Positions 56,075-64,000 of a DNA stretch of 64,000 bases are shown here, piece after piece (the stretch's first letter is position 1; each line of letters starts with the position of its first letter). The notes below the pieces were generated by a model. It was not told the origin of the DNA. It did not search any database and saw only the letters and a list, made by a program, of their open reading frames with translations. A program made the translations under genes and the position numbers. The stretch is taken from the NCBI GenBank assembly GCA_963699805.1, contig CAVOVH010000003.1:62001-126000 (forward strand). The letters are read 5' to 3'. The DNA is from JAGTVG01 sp963699805 (lineage in GTDB: Bacteria > Bacteroidota > Bacteroidia > Cytophagales > Cyclobacteriaceae).

Positions 56075-56587
56075 ATGAATCCTTGTGTTTTTCTGGACCG
56101 TGATGGTGTACTCAATGTTGAAAGAGGAACTTATACCTGGAAGGTCGAAGATTTTGACATCATCAATGGCGTGGTGGAGTCCATCAAGAAGTTAAAGGAT
56201 CATGGCTTCCTGATCATTGTGGTAACCAATCAAGCCGGAATTACCCGGGGAATCTATACAAAATCGGATATGAAAAAATGCAATGATTATCTGATGAAGC
56301 TGACTTTCAATAAGATAGATGATATCTATTATGCTACCTCTCATCCGGATTACTCAGAATCCCTATTGCGAAAACCCGATTCTCTCATGTTTGAAAAGGC
56401 CATGGCCAAATATTACATTGATCCTGCAGCCTCCTGGATGGTTGGCAACAGTGACCGTGACCTGATACCTGCTTTAAAGCTTGGCATAAGGACCATATTT
56501 GTCGGTAAAAGCAAGAATACTCCTGGCAATCTGTATTTTGCAGCTGATCTTCAGAAGGCAGCGGAAATTATAATTAAAAATCAATAA
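56075..56587 (+). CDS. HAD-IIIA family phosphatase (GmhB-like), lacking the zinc loop
   Basis: 170 residues. The HAD motifs are present: DRDGVLN (D8, D10), VVTNQAGI, RKPDSLMF and VGNSDRDL. These match the heptose bisphosphate/histidinol phosphatase group. GmhB carries a zinc-binding loop with several cysteines before motif III; here that region (YYATSHPDYSESLLRKPD) has no cysteine, so a heptose bisphosphate role is doubtful. The substrate is probably a sugar phosphate. ATG at 56075. Confidence 0.8.
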   Translation: MNPCVFLDRDGVLNVERGTYTWKVEDFDIINGVVESIKKLKDHGFLIIVVTNQAGITRGIYTKSDMKKCNDYLMKLTFNKIDDIYYATSHPDYSESLLRKPDSLMFEKAMAKYYIDPAASWMVGNSDRDLIPALKLGIRTIFVGKSKNTPGNLYFAADLQKAAEIIIKNQ

Positions 56588-56652
56588 TTCATTCTCATCC
56601 GATTTAATTGATTATTTGCGAAATTTGCTTCCTTGGTTAAAAATAAAATCGA

Positions 56653-58443
56653 ATGAATGTAGAATTTTTACTGAAAGAATCAATCAGTAAAGCCTTCAAG
56701 GATTTGTTCGGGCATATTCTTGATGTAAATGATATCAAGTTACAGCCAACCCGAAAGGATTTCATGGGTACCCATACGTTTGTAACATTCCCGTATGCAA
56801 AGATTTCAAAAGAAAGCCCTGCCGAAACGGGTGAACTGATCGGCAACTACCTCAAGGAACAATCCAGGATACTGGCCTCCTTTAATGTTGTGAATGGGTT
56901 TCTGAACCTGGAGATCAACGACGCCTCCTGGTTCAGGGTTTTTGAGATCAATCTTGAACAAAATCCCTGGAGTAGAAACATTCCTACCGGACATAAGGTA
57001 ATGATTGAATATTCTTCTCCCAATACCAACAAACCCCTTCATCTCGGTCATTTAAGGAATAATTTCCTGGGATATTCCGTGGCGGAAATTTTAAGAGCAG
57101 TTGGAGATGAGGTCATGAAAGTGAACCTGGTCAATGACAGGGGTATTCATATCTGCAAATCCATGCTGGCTTATCTGAAATTTGGCCATCATGAAAGTCC
57201 CGAAAGCTCCGGAATTAAGGGCGATCATTTGATCGGTAAATATTATGTCAGATTTGACCGGGAATATAAAAAACAGATTGAACAGTTGGTTGGGGAGGGA
57301 TTATCCAAGGAAAAAGCTTCCCATCAGGCCCCCCTGATAATGGAAGCCAAAGAAATGCTGAAAAAATGGGAAGAAAAAGATCCGGAGACCATCACTTTAT
57401 GGGAGAAAATGAATGGCTGGGTATATGAAGGATTCGATCAGACCTACCAGGATATAGGAGTGGATTTCGATAAGATCTATTACGAATCTGAAACCTATCT
57501 GCTTGGTAAGGAAGTGATACAGGAAGGTCTTGAAAAGGGTGTATTTTATAAGAAAGGGGATGGTTCGGTCTGGGTGGGCCTGTCGGACGGGGGGCTGGAT
57601 GAAAAGTTACTGCTACGTAGTGACGGGACTTCAGTATATATAACCCAGGATCTGGGAACAGCCGAATTAAAATATAGGGATTTCCATTTCGACCGTTCGA
57701 TCTATGTCGTTGGGAATGAACAGGATTACCATTTTGAGGTCCTGGTCAAGATCCTGAAAAAACTGGGACGGGGCTATGCCGACAGCATTCAGCATCTGAG
57801 TTACGGCATGGTCGATCTGCCTTCCGGTAAAATGAAATCAAGGGAAGGTACGGTGGTTGATGCTGATGACCTGGTGATAGAAATGCTTAAAACCGCCCAG
57901 AAACAGACCGAAGAATTGGGTAAAATTGAAGAATTTAATGAGGAACAGGCTGCAAATTTGTACAGGGTGCTTGCCATGGGAGCACTTAAATATTTTCTTT
58001 TGAAAATCGATCCTAAAAAAAGAATGTTGTTCAACCCACAGGAATCGATTCAATTCCAGGGGAACACAGGTCCATTCATACAATATACCTATGCCAGGAT
58101 TTCGGCAATTCTGCGAAAAGCTAAAGAATTAAATATTTCATTCACGGAATCTTATGTCAATCCTCAATGGGTGCTTCATGAAACCGAAAAGGACCTGATC
58201 GTTACTTTGTCCAGTTATGCAGATAAGCTGACCGAAGCCGCCAGTGAGTATGCCCCTTCGGGCATCGCCAATTATTGCTATGAACTTGCAAAATCATACA
58301 ACCGGTTTTATACAGAAGTATCCATTTTCAATGAAGAAAACCTTCAGCGAAGGAATTTCAGGGTCATTTTATCCTTATTGACCGCCCAAACAATTCATCA
58401 TGCGATGAAGTTATTAGGTATAGAAGTACCAGAAAGAATGTAA
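56653..58443 (+). CDS. argS: Arginyl-tRNA synthetase
   Basis: 596 residues. Class I synthetase with the HLGH signature at 130-133 (SSPNTNKPLHLGH) and a KMKSREGT motif in place of KMSKS, as usual for ArgS. N-terminal add1 domain and a C-terminal helical anticodon-binding domain (LYRVLAMGALKYFLLK onward). Charges tRNA-Arg. Followed by the glutathione peroxidase gene 11 nt on, so possibly co-transcribed. ATG start. Confidence 0.97.
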   Translation: MNVEFLLKESISKAFKDLFGHILDVNDIKLQPTRKDFMGTHTFVTFPYAKISKESPAETGELIGNYLKEQSRILASFNVVNGFLNLEINDASWFRVFEINLEQNPWSRNIPTGHKVMIEYSSPNTNKPLHLGHLRNNFLGYSVAEILRAVGDEVMKVNLVNDRGIHICKSMLAYLKFGHHESPESSGIKGDHLIGKYYVRFDREYKKQIEQLVGEGLSKEKASHQAPLIMEAKEMLKKWEEKDPETITLWEKMNGWVYEGFDQTYQDIGVDFDKIYYESETYLLGKEVIQEGLEKGVFYKKGDGSVWVGLSDGGLDEKLLLRSDGTSVYITQDLGTAELKYRDFHFDRSIYVVGNEQDYHFEVLVKILKKLGRGYADSIQHLSYGMVDLPSGKMKSREGTVVDADDLVIEMLKTAQKQTEELGKIEEFNEEQAANLYRVLAMGALKYFLLKIDPKKRMLFNPQESIQFQGNTGPFIQYTYARISAILRKAKELNISFTESYVNPQWVLHETEKDLIVTLSSYADKLTEAASEYAPSGIANYCYELAKSYNRFYTEVSIFNEENLQRRNFRVILSLLTAQTIHHAMKLLGIEVPERM

Positions 58444-58454
58444 ACCATAAAATC

Positions 58455-59003
58455 ATGAAAACCATTACAATTACGCTTTTAATCAGTTTATTCTCTTTAA
58501 ATCAGTATCAGAATGCAATTGAAATCCCGGATTCATTTTATGATTTTAAAATGAAATCGATCGATGGTAAAATGATCAGTTTCGATCAGTTCAAAGGGAA
58601 AAAGGTCCTATTGGTCAATGTTGCTTCTAAATGTGGATTTACCCCGCAATATGAAGATCTCCAGAAACTCCATGAATTATATGGTAACAGAGTGGATATC
58701 CTGGGATTTCCGGCCAATAATTTTGGGAGTCAGGAGCCGGGTTCCAATGAGGAGATTGCCCTGTTCTGCACAGAGAACTATGGGGTGACCTTTCAGATGT
58801 TTGAAAAAATATCAGTGAAAGGAGATGATATGGATCCGCTTTATCAATGGCTTTCCAATGAAAAATATAACGGATGGAATAATGAGGTTCCTTCATGGAA
58901 TTTCTGTAAATACCTGGTCAATGAGGAGGGAAAATTAATTGCTTTTTTCCCCAGTAAGGTAAAACCATTGTCCGATGAGTTGCTGGCAAGAATAAAAGAA
59001 TAA
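58455..59003 (+). CDS. Glutathione peroxidase-family thiol peroxidase, exported
   Basis: 182 residues. An N-terminal signal peptide (about 1-22) precedes the GPx fold. The active tetrad can be seen: peroxidatic C60 in NVASKCGFTPQ, the FGSQEPG glutamine and the SWNF tryptophan/asparagine. Non-selenium members of this family usually accept electrons from thioredoxin, not glutathione. Exported or periplasmic location would fit a role against outside peroxides. It is tightly behind argS, and menA follows 24 nt on. Confidence 0.9.
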   Translation: MKTITITLLISLFSLNQYQNAIEIPDSFYDFKMKSIDGKMISFDQFKGKKVLLVNVASKCGFTPQYEDLQKLHELYGNRVDILGFPANNFGSQEPGSNEEIALFCTENYGVTFQMFEKISVKGDDMDPLYQWLSNEKYNGWNNEVPSWNFCKYLVNEEGKLIAFFPSKVKPLSDELLARIKE

Positions 59004-59027
59004 AAAATACGACCGATCACCACCCTT

Positions 59028-59939
59028 ATGGCTCAAAATCCAAAAATCAGGGCATGGATCAGCGCGATCCGGTTAAGAACACTCCCCCTGGCCCTGGCCA
59101 GTATCCTGATGGGATCATTTATGGCGGCAGCGGATAACCGGTTCGATGGGTGGGTGTTGATCCTGGCTGCCACAACCACCATTTTTCTTCAAATCCTATC
59201 CAACCTTGCCAATGATTATGGTGATTCGGTTCATGGAGCAGACCATATGGATCGTGGTGGACCTAAACGGGCCGTGCAGATGGGCTTGATCAGGCCGGAT
59301 GAAATGCGGATGGGCATGTGGGTGACTTCCTTCCTTGCCTTTCTATTTGGTATCCTACTTTTAATCCATGTATTTTCAACGATGAATGCCACGATGGCCG
59401 TTTTCCTGTTTTTAGGGATCGGGGCCATCATGGCAGCCATTGGTTATACCGTGGGAAAAAGGCCTTATGGATATGCCGGATTGGGAGATCTTTTCGTACT
59501 GGCCTTTTTTGGATTGGTGGGTGTATTGGGTACCTATTTTTTGCATACAAAAAACCTGCAGTGGCAACAGGTACTCCCTGCTCTGAGTACGGGTTTATTC
59601 GCTACGGCTGTATTGAATGTAAATAACATTCGTGACATCGATTCGGACCGTCATGCAGGTAAAAAATCAATCCCCGTTAGAATTGGGAGAAAAAATGCGC
59701 TTTTTTATCAGATATTCCTCCTATCCATTGCATTATTGGCGGCAATTATTTACATGTCCCTTCATTATAGGCATCTTTATCAATTTTCCTTCCTGATTAC
59801 CATCCCCTTATTCAATCAAAATATCAGGGACATAAAAAATAAAATCCAACCTGAGTTACTTGATCCCAGTCTTAAAAAACTCTCACTTTCGATTCTTATT
59901 TTTACCATCCTTTTTGGCCTGGGTTTGATCATTCCATGA
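59028..59939 (+). CDS. menA: 1,4-dihydroxy-2-naphthoate polyprenyltransferase
   Basis: 303 residues, UbiA family, about eight membrane helices. Both Mg2+-prenyl diphosphate motifs are present: NLANDYGDSVHG (about 59-70) and NVNNIRDIDSD (197-207). It attaches the polyprenyl chain in menaquinone synthesis, in the inner membrane. No other men genes are close. ATG start. Confidence 0.93.
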   Translation: MAQNPKIRAWISAIRLRTLPLALASILMGSFMAAADNRFDGWVLILAATTTIFLQILSNLANDYGDSVHGADHMDRGGPKRAVQMGLIRPDEMRMGMWVTSFLAFLFGILLLIHVFSTMNATMAVFLFLGIGAIMAAIGYTVGKRPYGYAGLGDLFVLAFFGLVGVLGTYFLHTKNLQWQQVLPALSTGLFATAVLNVNNIRDIDSDRHAGKKSIPVRIGRKNALFYQIFLLSIALLAAIIYMSLHYRHLYQFSFLITIPLFNQNIRDIKNKIQPELLDPSLKKLSLSILIFTILFGLGLIIP

Positions 59940-60054
59940 ACTGGATTTTCATATCGGATAACATCAGTGAATAAAAGTATGCTTCGAATATTATTTTTAA
60001 TAAAAAATTAATAAAATTGGGGTTTTATTATGATAAATTCCTTTCATTAAGTAA

Positions 60055-60085
60055 TTGGAACAAAGCAGTATTTGAAGTACCTTTG
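60055..60085 (+). promoter_or_regulatory. Promoter of the Crp/Fnr-like gene (-33 TTG, -7 TACCTTTG)
   Basis: TTG (60055-60057) and TACCTTTG (60078-60085) are 20 nt apart, a full match. It starts the transcript about 12 nt before the coding region. Confidence 0.6.
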
Positions 60086-60102
60086 CATAAAAAATTAAAC
60101 CA

Positions 60103-60825
60103 TTGGCGACCAAGAAAAACATCAAAGTTCACTGCACCCTTTGCGGAAGCAGACACCGATCTTTATTTTCTGATATCAGTAACACGGAATTAGAATCTCT
60201 TGATCTTCATAAATCATGCATCCTTTATAAAAAAGGACAAACACTCTATTATGAAGGCACCCGGCCCATGGGTCTGTTCTGTATCAATTCCGGCAAGGTA
60301 AAGGTTTATAAGATTACCTCTGATGGAAAAGAACAAATTCTAACTTTAGCCAAAGCAGGCGATTTTATTGGTTACCGTGCCTTGATATCCGAGGAATTTT
60401 ACAGTGCCTCTGCCACCGTGATTGAAGAAGGAGCTATCTGCTATATTCCAAAAGCTGATTTTCTTGAAATACTCAACAACAATCCCCGTTTTTTCAGGAA
60501 AATGATGAAAAAGTTGAGTGATGATCTTGGGATCATGGAGCAGAAACTGGTCACCATCGCACAGAAATCAGTACGGGAAAGGCTCGCAGCTACCCTTCTG
60601 ATGCTTAAGGAATCCTATGGGATGGAAGGTGAGGAAGAAAGTACCCTCATTGATATTGCCTTGTCGAGGGAAGACCTTGCCAACATCATAGGAACTGCCA
60701 CGGAAACCGTAATCCGACTCTTATCGGAATTTAAGAATCAGGAACTCATCTCACTTCAGGGAAAAAAGATCAAGGTGCTGGATCCGAAAGGATTGGTTAA
60801 AGAAGCGGATTTTTACGGACTTTAG
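60103..60825 (+). CDS. Crp/Fnr family transcriptional regulator, Fnr-like
   Basis: 240 residues starting at a TTG. Cyclic nucleotide-binding-like beta roll (about 22-120), dimer helix and a C-terminal winged helix-turn-helix (SREDLANIIGTATETVIRLL). C11 and C14 (CTLC) and C113 (AICYIP) line up with Fnr's C20, C23 and C122 cluster ligands; the fourth, Fnr C29, is serine at position 20, though C39 and C60 exist. An oxygen- or redox-sensing iron-sulfur role is plausible but not shown. Recognition helix E201 and R205 match Fnr E209 and R213; Fnr S212 is I204. Followed by a hairpin, an operator-like palindrome and the universal stress genes. Confidence 0.85.
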   Translation: MATKKNIKVHCTLCGSRHRSLFSDISNTELESLDLHKSCILYKKGQTLYYEGTRPMGLFCINSGKVKVYKITSDGKEQILTLAKAGDFIGYRALISEEFYSASATVIEEGAICYIPKADFLEILNNNPRFFRKMMKKLSDDLGIMEQKLVTIAQKSVRERLAATLLMLKESYGMEGEEESTLIDIALSREDLANIIGTATETVIRLLSEFKNQELISLQGKKIKVLDPKGLVKEADFYGL

Positions 60826-60833
60826 TACCTGGC

Positions 60834-60863
60834 TATCACATCGTTAGGGCCTCTAGCGTGATA
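60834..60863 (+). repeat. Imperfect hairpin after the Fnr-like gene
   Basis: TATCAC/GTGATA with inner GTTAG/CTAGC (one G-U pair) and a 3-nt bulge, 5-nt loop. No U-run follows, so it is at best a weak terminator. Confidence 0.4.
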
Positions 60864-60878
60864 TGACATAAATCATAT
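60861..60878. promoter_or_regulatory. Candidate Crp/Fnr-type operator, ATATGA-N6-TCATAT
   Basis: A perfect 6+6 palindrome with the TGA-N6-TCA geometry of Crp/Fnr-family sites, 96 nt before the first universal stress gene and right after the Fnr-like gene. A near match to a -7 element (GAATTTTG, 60921-60928) lies about 51 nt downstream of the box centre, a spacing seen for activators. Which regulator binds it is inference. Confidence 0.5.
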
Positions 60879-60973
60879 TTTTCGCTGATTGCCATCATTA
60901 CACATTTCTCATGTTTTTATGAATTTTGGTCCATCAGGATAGGTATGTCAAAACTGATTTTATATATTTTATT

Positions 60974-61840
60974 GTGAAAAAAATATTAGTCCCTACCGAT
61001 TATTCCGAACAGGCAAATCATGCGCTTGAATTTGCATATCAGATAGCCAGGAAGAGCGAGGCTGAAATATACCTCTTGAATGTCATTGATTACCCGGGTC
61101 TGTCAACAGCATGGAGCGGTGGCATGAATGTGATCGGTGGGGCCGAACCTCCTTTTGATACCATGGACGAAAATTTTATCAACAACCTGATGGACAGGTC
61201 AAAAGAAGAAATGAGATCCATGGTGAAGAAATTAAATGAGCATGATATTACCATTCACGAAATTGTGGAGATCGGGAACCCCTATTTTGTTATCGCTGAA
61301 AGAATAGAAAATGAAAATATCAATCTGGTGATCATGGGTTCAAAAGGTGCTTCCGGGTTGGAAGAAGTACTGATCGGATCCAATACGGAGAAGGTGGTTC
61401 GGCATTCAAAATGCCCTGTCATCACCATCAAACAGAAAAGAGATTTTAATAAGATTCATAAAATAGCCCTGGCTTCCAATTTTGAAGGTGATCAGTCTCA
61501 TGTGGTCGAAGAATTACAAAAATTGCAACATATTTTTAATGCGGAATTTCACCTGGTCAAAATAAATACTCCCAATAACTTTGAGAATACCAGGAAGATC
61601 ATGAAGCAGATGCAGGATTTTGTGGCTGCTTATCACATCAAGAATTATACGCTGAATATTTACAATGATTTTATGGAAGAGGATGGCATTATTTATTTCG
61701 CTCAGGATATTGATGCCGATATGATTGCGATGGCAACTCATGGGAGAACAGGGTTCATGCATTTGTTGAGTGGCAGTATCGCTGAAGATGTCGTAAATCA
61801 TGCAAAAAGACCGGTCTGGACTTGCAGGATTAAAACTTAG
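60974..61840 (+). CDS. Universal stress protein with two Usp domains
   Basis: 288 residues from a GTG at 60974; the upstream ORF start is a TTG that would add a non-homologous leader. Two Usp domains in tandem. The first opens KKILVPTDYSEQANHALEFA and has the ATP-binding GSKGASGLEEVLIGSN (G-x2-G-x9-GS). The second ends with ATHGRTGFMHLLSGS, where one glycine is alanine. Tandem Usps act in stress, starvation and low-oxygen survival. The second Usp gene starts 12 nt later, so the two are one operon behind the candidate Fnr box. Confidence 0.88.
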   Translation: MKKILVPTDYSEQANHALEFAYQIARKSEAEIYLLNVIDYPGLSTAWSGGMNVIGGAEPPFDTMDENFINNLMDRSKEEMRSMVKKLNEHDITIHEIVEIGNPYFVIAERIENENINLVIMGSKGASGLEEVLIGSNTEKVVRHSKCPVITIKQKRDFNKIHKIALASNFEGDQSHVVEELQKLQHIFNAEFHLVKINTPNNFENTRKIMKQMQDFVAAYHIKNYTLNIYNDFMEEDGIIYFAQDIDADMIAMATHGRTGFMHLLSGSIAEDVVNHAKRPVWTCRIKT

Positions 61841-61852
61841 GGAAAAGCAGAA

Positions 61853-62698
61853 ATGGCGAAAATATTAGTTTCTTTAGAAGAAAAATCTTCCTTTGTAAAT
61901 GACTTGGTAACCGTCACCAATGATCTACTGCCCAATGTGGCTGAAAATTTATTCATTGCTTACGTGGTCAAAGACATGGCCTATACCTCCACCATCAGCA
62001 GCTATGTTAAAGAGGCGGCCCTGATCGATCAATCTCCGCAGGGTCATGAACTTTTAAGTGATGAGGACAGGAAAAAAACGGAAGTCATTTCTAATTTTGA
62101 AAAAAGATTCAAGGAAGCCAATATACGCTACCAGATATTCAATGATTTCCGGTTGACCTCACATGAGTTGATCAAACAGACCACTTATGCGGATCTGCTG
62201 GTACTCAGTTACCAGATATTTTTCAACCATGTAACAAAAAAACCTGATACGTCCCTCCTGTATCAGATCCTGAAAAAAAGCAGGTGCCCCGTTCTCATTG
62301 TTCCGGAAGGCATGCATAAGACAAAAAATATCATACTGACTTACGATGGCAAAGAATCTTCCGTATTTGCGATCCGGGCCTTCAGTAACCTTTTCGCCAG
62401 TGCAGTTAAGAATAAGATCGTCACAAACCTTACAGTAACGCCCAGTGTTGACGAGGAAATAAAAAATGAAAAATACCTGATGGAACTGGTCAAATTGCAT
62501 TTCAATAATGTGGGTATGCAGTTATTGACCGGGACCAATACATCACGGGAAATATTGAATTTTGCAGAGAGTGTCGACAATCCCCTGGTGATCATGGGGG
62601 CATATGGCCGAAGCACGATCTCCAACCTGATCATTCCAAGTGTCGCCAGACGGATCATTGAAAACCGCCGAATTCCTTTATTTATTGCACATCGGTGA
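61853..62698 (+). CDS. Divergent tandem universal stress protein
   Basis: 281 residues with two Usp-like halves. The first is diverged (MAKILVSLEEKSSFVNDLVTV), without a clear ATP-binding loop. The second is closer to the family (NIILTYDGKESSVFAIRAF, then MGAYGRSTISNLIIPS, in which the last glycine is proline). ATP binding is therefore doubtful. ATG at 61853. Co-transcribed with the previous Usp gene. Confidence 0.8.
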   Translation: MAKILVSLEEKSSFVNDLVTVTNDLLPNVAENLFIAYVVKDMAYTSTISSYVKEAALIDQSPQGHELLSDEDRKKTEVISNFEKRFKEANIRYQIFNDFRLTSHELIKQTTYADLLVLSYQIFFNHVTKKPDTSLLYQILKKSRCPVLIVPEGMHKTKNIILTYDGKESSVFAIRAFSNLFASAVKNKIVTNLTVTPSVDEEIKNEKYLMELVKLHFNNVGMQLLTGTNTSREILNFAESVDNPLVIMGAYGRSTISNLIIPSVARRIIENRRIPLFIAHR

Positions 62699-62915
62699 TA
62701 AACTCAGATTTAGTGTGCAGGAATTTAAAAATTCGTATTGCTGGTTTTGTTTGTATTTGAAATGCACGTTCCACATCCGCCTTATACGGGATTACCCCCA
62801 TTTACGCTGCCTTTCCCCTGTCCTATAAGATTATATTCCTCAGGGACGATCTATACAGAGATCTTTTACTGACAGTTTCCCCTCACCTTTCGAGTGGCCA
62901 TCGGAAATAAAGTTT

Positions 62916-62955
62916 TACCAGTCTACCGTTTTACCAGTCTACCAGTCTACCAGTC
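62916..62955. repeat. Short direct repeats TACCAGTC
   Basis: TACCAGTC occurs at 62916-62923 and three more times head to tail at 62932-62955, with a variant TACCGTTT between. The run overlaps the stop codon of the minus-strand gene. Looks like slippage-type expansion. Confidence 0.6.
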
Positions 62956-63323
62956 TACTGAATAATTACCGTGACCTTGTTTTTCCTGTTTTCAACCAGG
63001 GTATCCACCATTTCTCCTTCCCCATAATTATTTTCGTCCCCCTTGTGGGCATTCACATAGTATGGTCTCGCTTCCAGGTCTTTGAAAAGCACCCTTCCCT
63101 TGGTATCGGTAACTTGCACTTCCGAAACCGGATTGGTCTCATCCTGATAATTCTCAAAGGTTCTAAAAAGCTGGACTTCAGCCCCTTCAACCGGGTTCCC
63201 CAGCCGGTCGCGAATGGTAATTTCAAGGCTGGTTTTTAAAATCTGAGAGGATGCACTGCTCACTGATAAGGTGATAAAAATCAATACGAATAAAAATCTG
63301 GTCATATCCTTTTTACTTTTCAT
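62955..63323 (-). CDS. Small secreted protein with a carboxypeptidase regulatory-like (Ig-type) domain
   Basis: 122 residues. A signal peptide (about 7-27, FLFVLIFITLSVSSASSQ) is followed by one beta-sandwich domain of the CarboxypepD_reg type: LEITIRDRLGNPVEGAEVQLF, then VTDTKGRVLFKDLEARPYYV. Such domains bind or stabilise partner proteins. The ATG at 63323 lies only 5 nt after a TAAATTTG -7 element (63329-63336); Met7 at 63305 is an equally good start. The stop codon falls in a TACCAGTC repeat. Confidence 0.75.
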   Translation of the reverse strand: MKSKKDMTRFLFVLIFITLSVSSASSQILKTSLEITIRDRLGNPVEGAEVQLFRTFENYQDETNPVSEVQVTDTKGRVLFKDLEARPYYVNAHKGDENNYGEGEMVDTLVENRKNKVTVIIQ

Positions 63324-63376
63324 AAATTCAAATTTAAGGCGAATATTTTTAAAAGAAAAAATTGATCTTCAGTTCT

Positions 63377-63946
63377 CTACTCAAAAAGTAAGGTCATTAA
63401 ATCTTCAAATTCCCTTGGTTCGTTATACAACCGATCAGAGTAAATATTGGCCATCATCTTGAATTTTGAGGGCGTATTATTGGTATAAGAAAGTTCCAGA
63501 ATTACATTGCCAAATTTCTGATCGATGGGAATCGCTGACGACTGAGGTGGTTTCAGATAATATTTTTCAAGTGCTGTAACGATCTTGCCTGCCTCCATCA
63601 TTTTCCGGTCGGCATGAACAAGCCGGTAGCTGTTCATTTCCAGTTTTTCCCTGATGAATTCCATCAGAAATCCGAATGAAAGAGGTTTTTTATCTTTTTC
63701 CGGATATATAATAAGCCCATTGGCATAGGGAGAATGATAAATCTCAATATCAACGGAAGGTTTTAGGCCGGATAATTTATAATGATAGGATTTCAGAATA
63801 GCAGCAAGTTCATCGACAAAGTTTTCGGAAGATTTCCATTGATCATAAGACCTTGAAAATTGAGGCGATCTTTTCAACACCTCATGGATGGTGACTTCTT
63901 TATCTTTGGGGAAAAGTCTGTTAATCAGATGATCATAAAATGCCAT
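63377..63946 (-). CDS. Uncharacterised 189-residue cytoplasmic protein
   Basis: No signal peptide or membrane helix. The sequence has a mixed alpha/beta look: an opening helix (MAFYDHLINRLFPKDKEV), VDIEIYHSPYANGLIIYPE, and a closing strand region (GNVILELSYTNNTPSKFKMMANIY). No family is recognised. ATG start. It precedes the secreted Ig-type protein on the same strand, 53 nt away. Confidence 0.7.
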   Translation of the reverse strand: MAFYDHLINRLFPKDKEVTIHEVLKRSPQFSRSYDQWKSSENFVDELAAILKSYHYKLSGLKPSVDIEIYHSPYANGLIIYPEKDKKPLSFGFLMEFIREKLEMNSYRLVHADRKMMEAGKIVTALEKYYLKPPQSSAIPIDQKFGNVILELSYTNNTPSKFKMMANIYSDRLYNEPREFEDLMTLLFE

Positions 63947-64000
63947 ATGGAAAGTTAACCCCTATAAATTATTGATGGTACTGATAATTGGATTAAATTT

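Noticed and set aside
60926..60973. Upstream TTG start of the first Usp gene
   Set aside because: The leader is not Usp-like; the GTG at 60974 begins exactly at the conserved KKILVPTDYS start.
62916..62955. Possible CRISPR array or larger repeat locus
   Set aside because: The unit is 8 nt, head to tail with no spacers; not CRISPR.
1..64000. Prophage, insertion sequence, integrated element, tRNA or rRNA genes
   Set aside because: No transposase, integrase, capsid or tail genes and no recognisable tRNA cloverleaf or rRNA core were seen in either strand.

Overview
The window looks like a chromosomal segment of a Bacteroidota species, probably a Bacteroidales/Marinilabiliales-type or related environmental lineage. 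Three things point there. The genes include families typical of the phylum (DUF4293, tandem DUF4199, BatA-like proteins, a long PurF variant, FtsX-type permeases of about 800 residues). Translation starts mostly lack Shine-Dalgarno sequences. Several upstream regions carry the Bacteroidetes sigma factor pattern of a -33 TTTG/TTG and a -7 TAnnTTTG about 19-20 nt apart, clearest before rpsT, sucD, purF and the Crp/Fnr gene. I see no rRNA, tRNA, CRISPR array, insertion sequence or prophage. This is mainly housekeeping DNA with some lineage-specific accessory genes.

Layout. 0-9.5 kb: an end-of-window gene fragment, an F420-reductase-like NADP protein, a CMD-family protein, a methyltransferase, thiL, an IscA-type Fe-S protein, long purF, and the truA / ABC exporter / GyrI-like unit. 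9.9-17.9 kb: DUF4293, an SpmA-SpmB fusion, a repeat-rich non-coding stretch, a flavin reductase, tex, a TlpA-like thioredoxin, rpsT, radC and DUF1684. 18-22.7 kb: pheT, a coiled-coil protein, zapA and rny, ending in a clear terminator. 22.9-32.9 kb, minus strand: a lipoprotein, sucD and three tandem FtsX/MacB-type permeases with no ATPase. 33.1-39.7 kb: BatA-like protein, a dihydroorotase homologue that has lost almost all metal ligands, two DUF4199 membrane proteins and two family 2 glycosyltransferases. 39.8-42.6 kb: ECF sigma factor, membrane anti-sigma-like protein and a secreted protein with an internal duplication, closed by a strong terminator. 42.8-48.3 kb: glycogen phosphorylase, TauE/SafE permease, an M48 lipoprotein protease and a zinc-ribbon methyltransferase. 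48.5-53.4 kb: an adaptor / MacB-like permease / TolC efflux operon, again without an ATPase, plus a small secreted protein. 53.4-59.9 kb: purB, a PaaE-like reductase, a HAD phosphatase, argS, glutathione peroxidase and menA. 60.1-62.7 kb: an Fnr-like regulator followed by two tandem-domain universal stress proteins. The window ends with a small secreted protein and an unknown gene.

Most interesting points. (1) A run of stem-loops ending in a strong intrinsic terminator at about 46403-46611, between divergent genes, which looks like an undescribed structured RNA or leader. (2) An Fnr-like regulator keeping three of four cluster cysteines, followed by an 18-bp TGA-N6-TCA palindrome ahead of the universal stress genes. 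(3) A probable non-catalytic dihydroorotase. (4) A three-gene sigma/anti-sigma unit whose third product is an internally duplicated envelope protein. (5) ATPase-less ABC permease clusters. (6) A cluster of decayed ~70-nt non-coding repeats at 11.7-12.05 kb.
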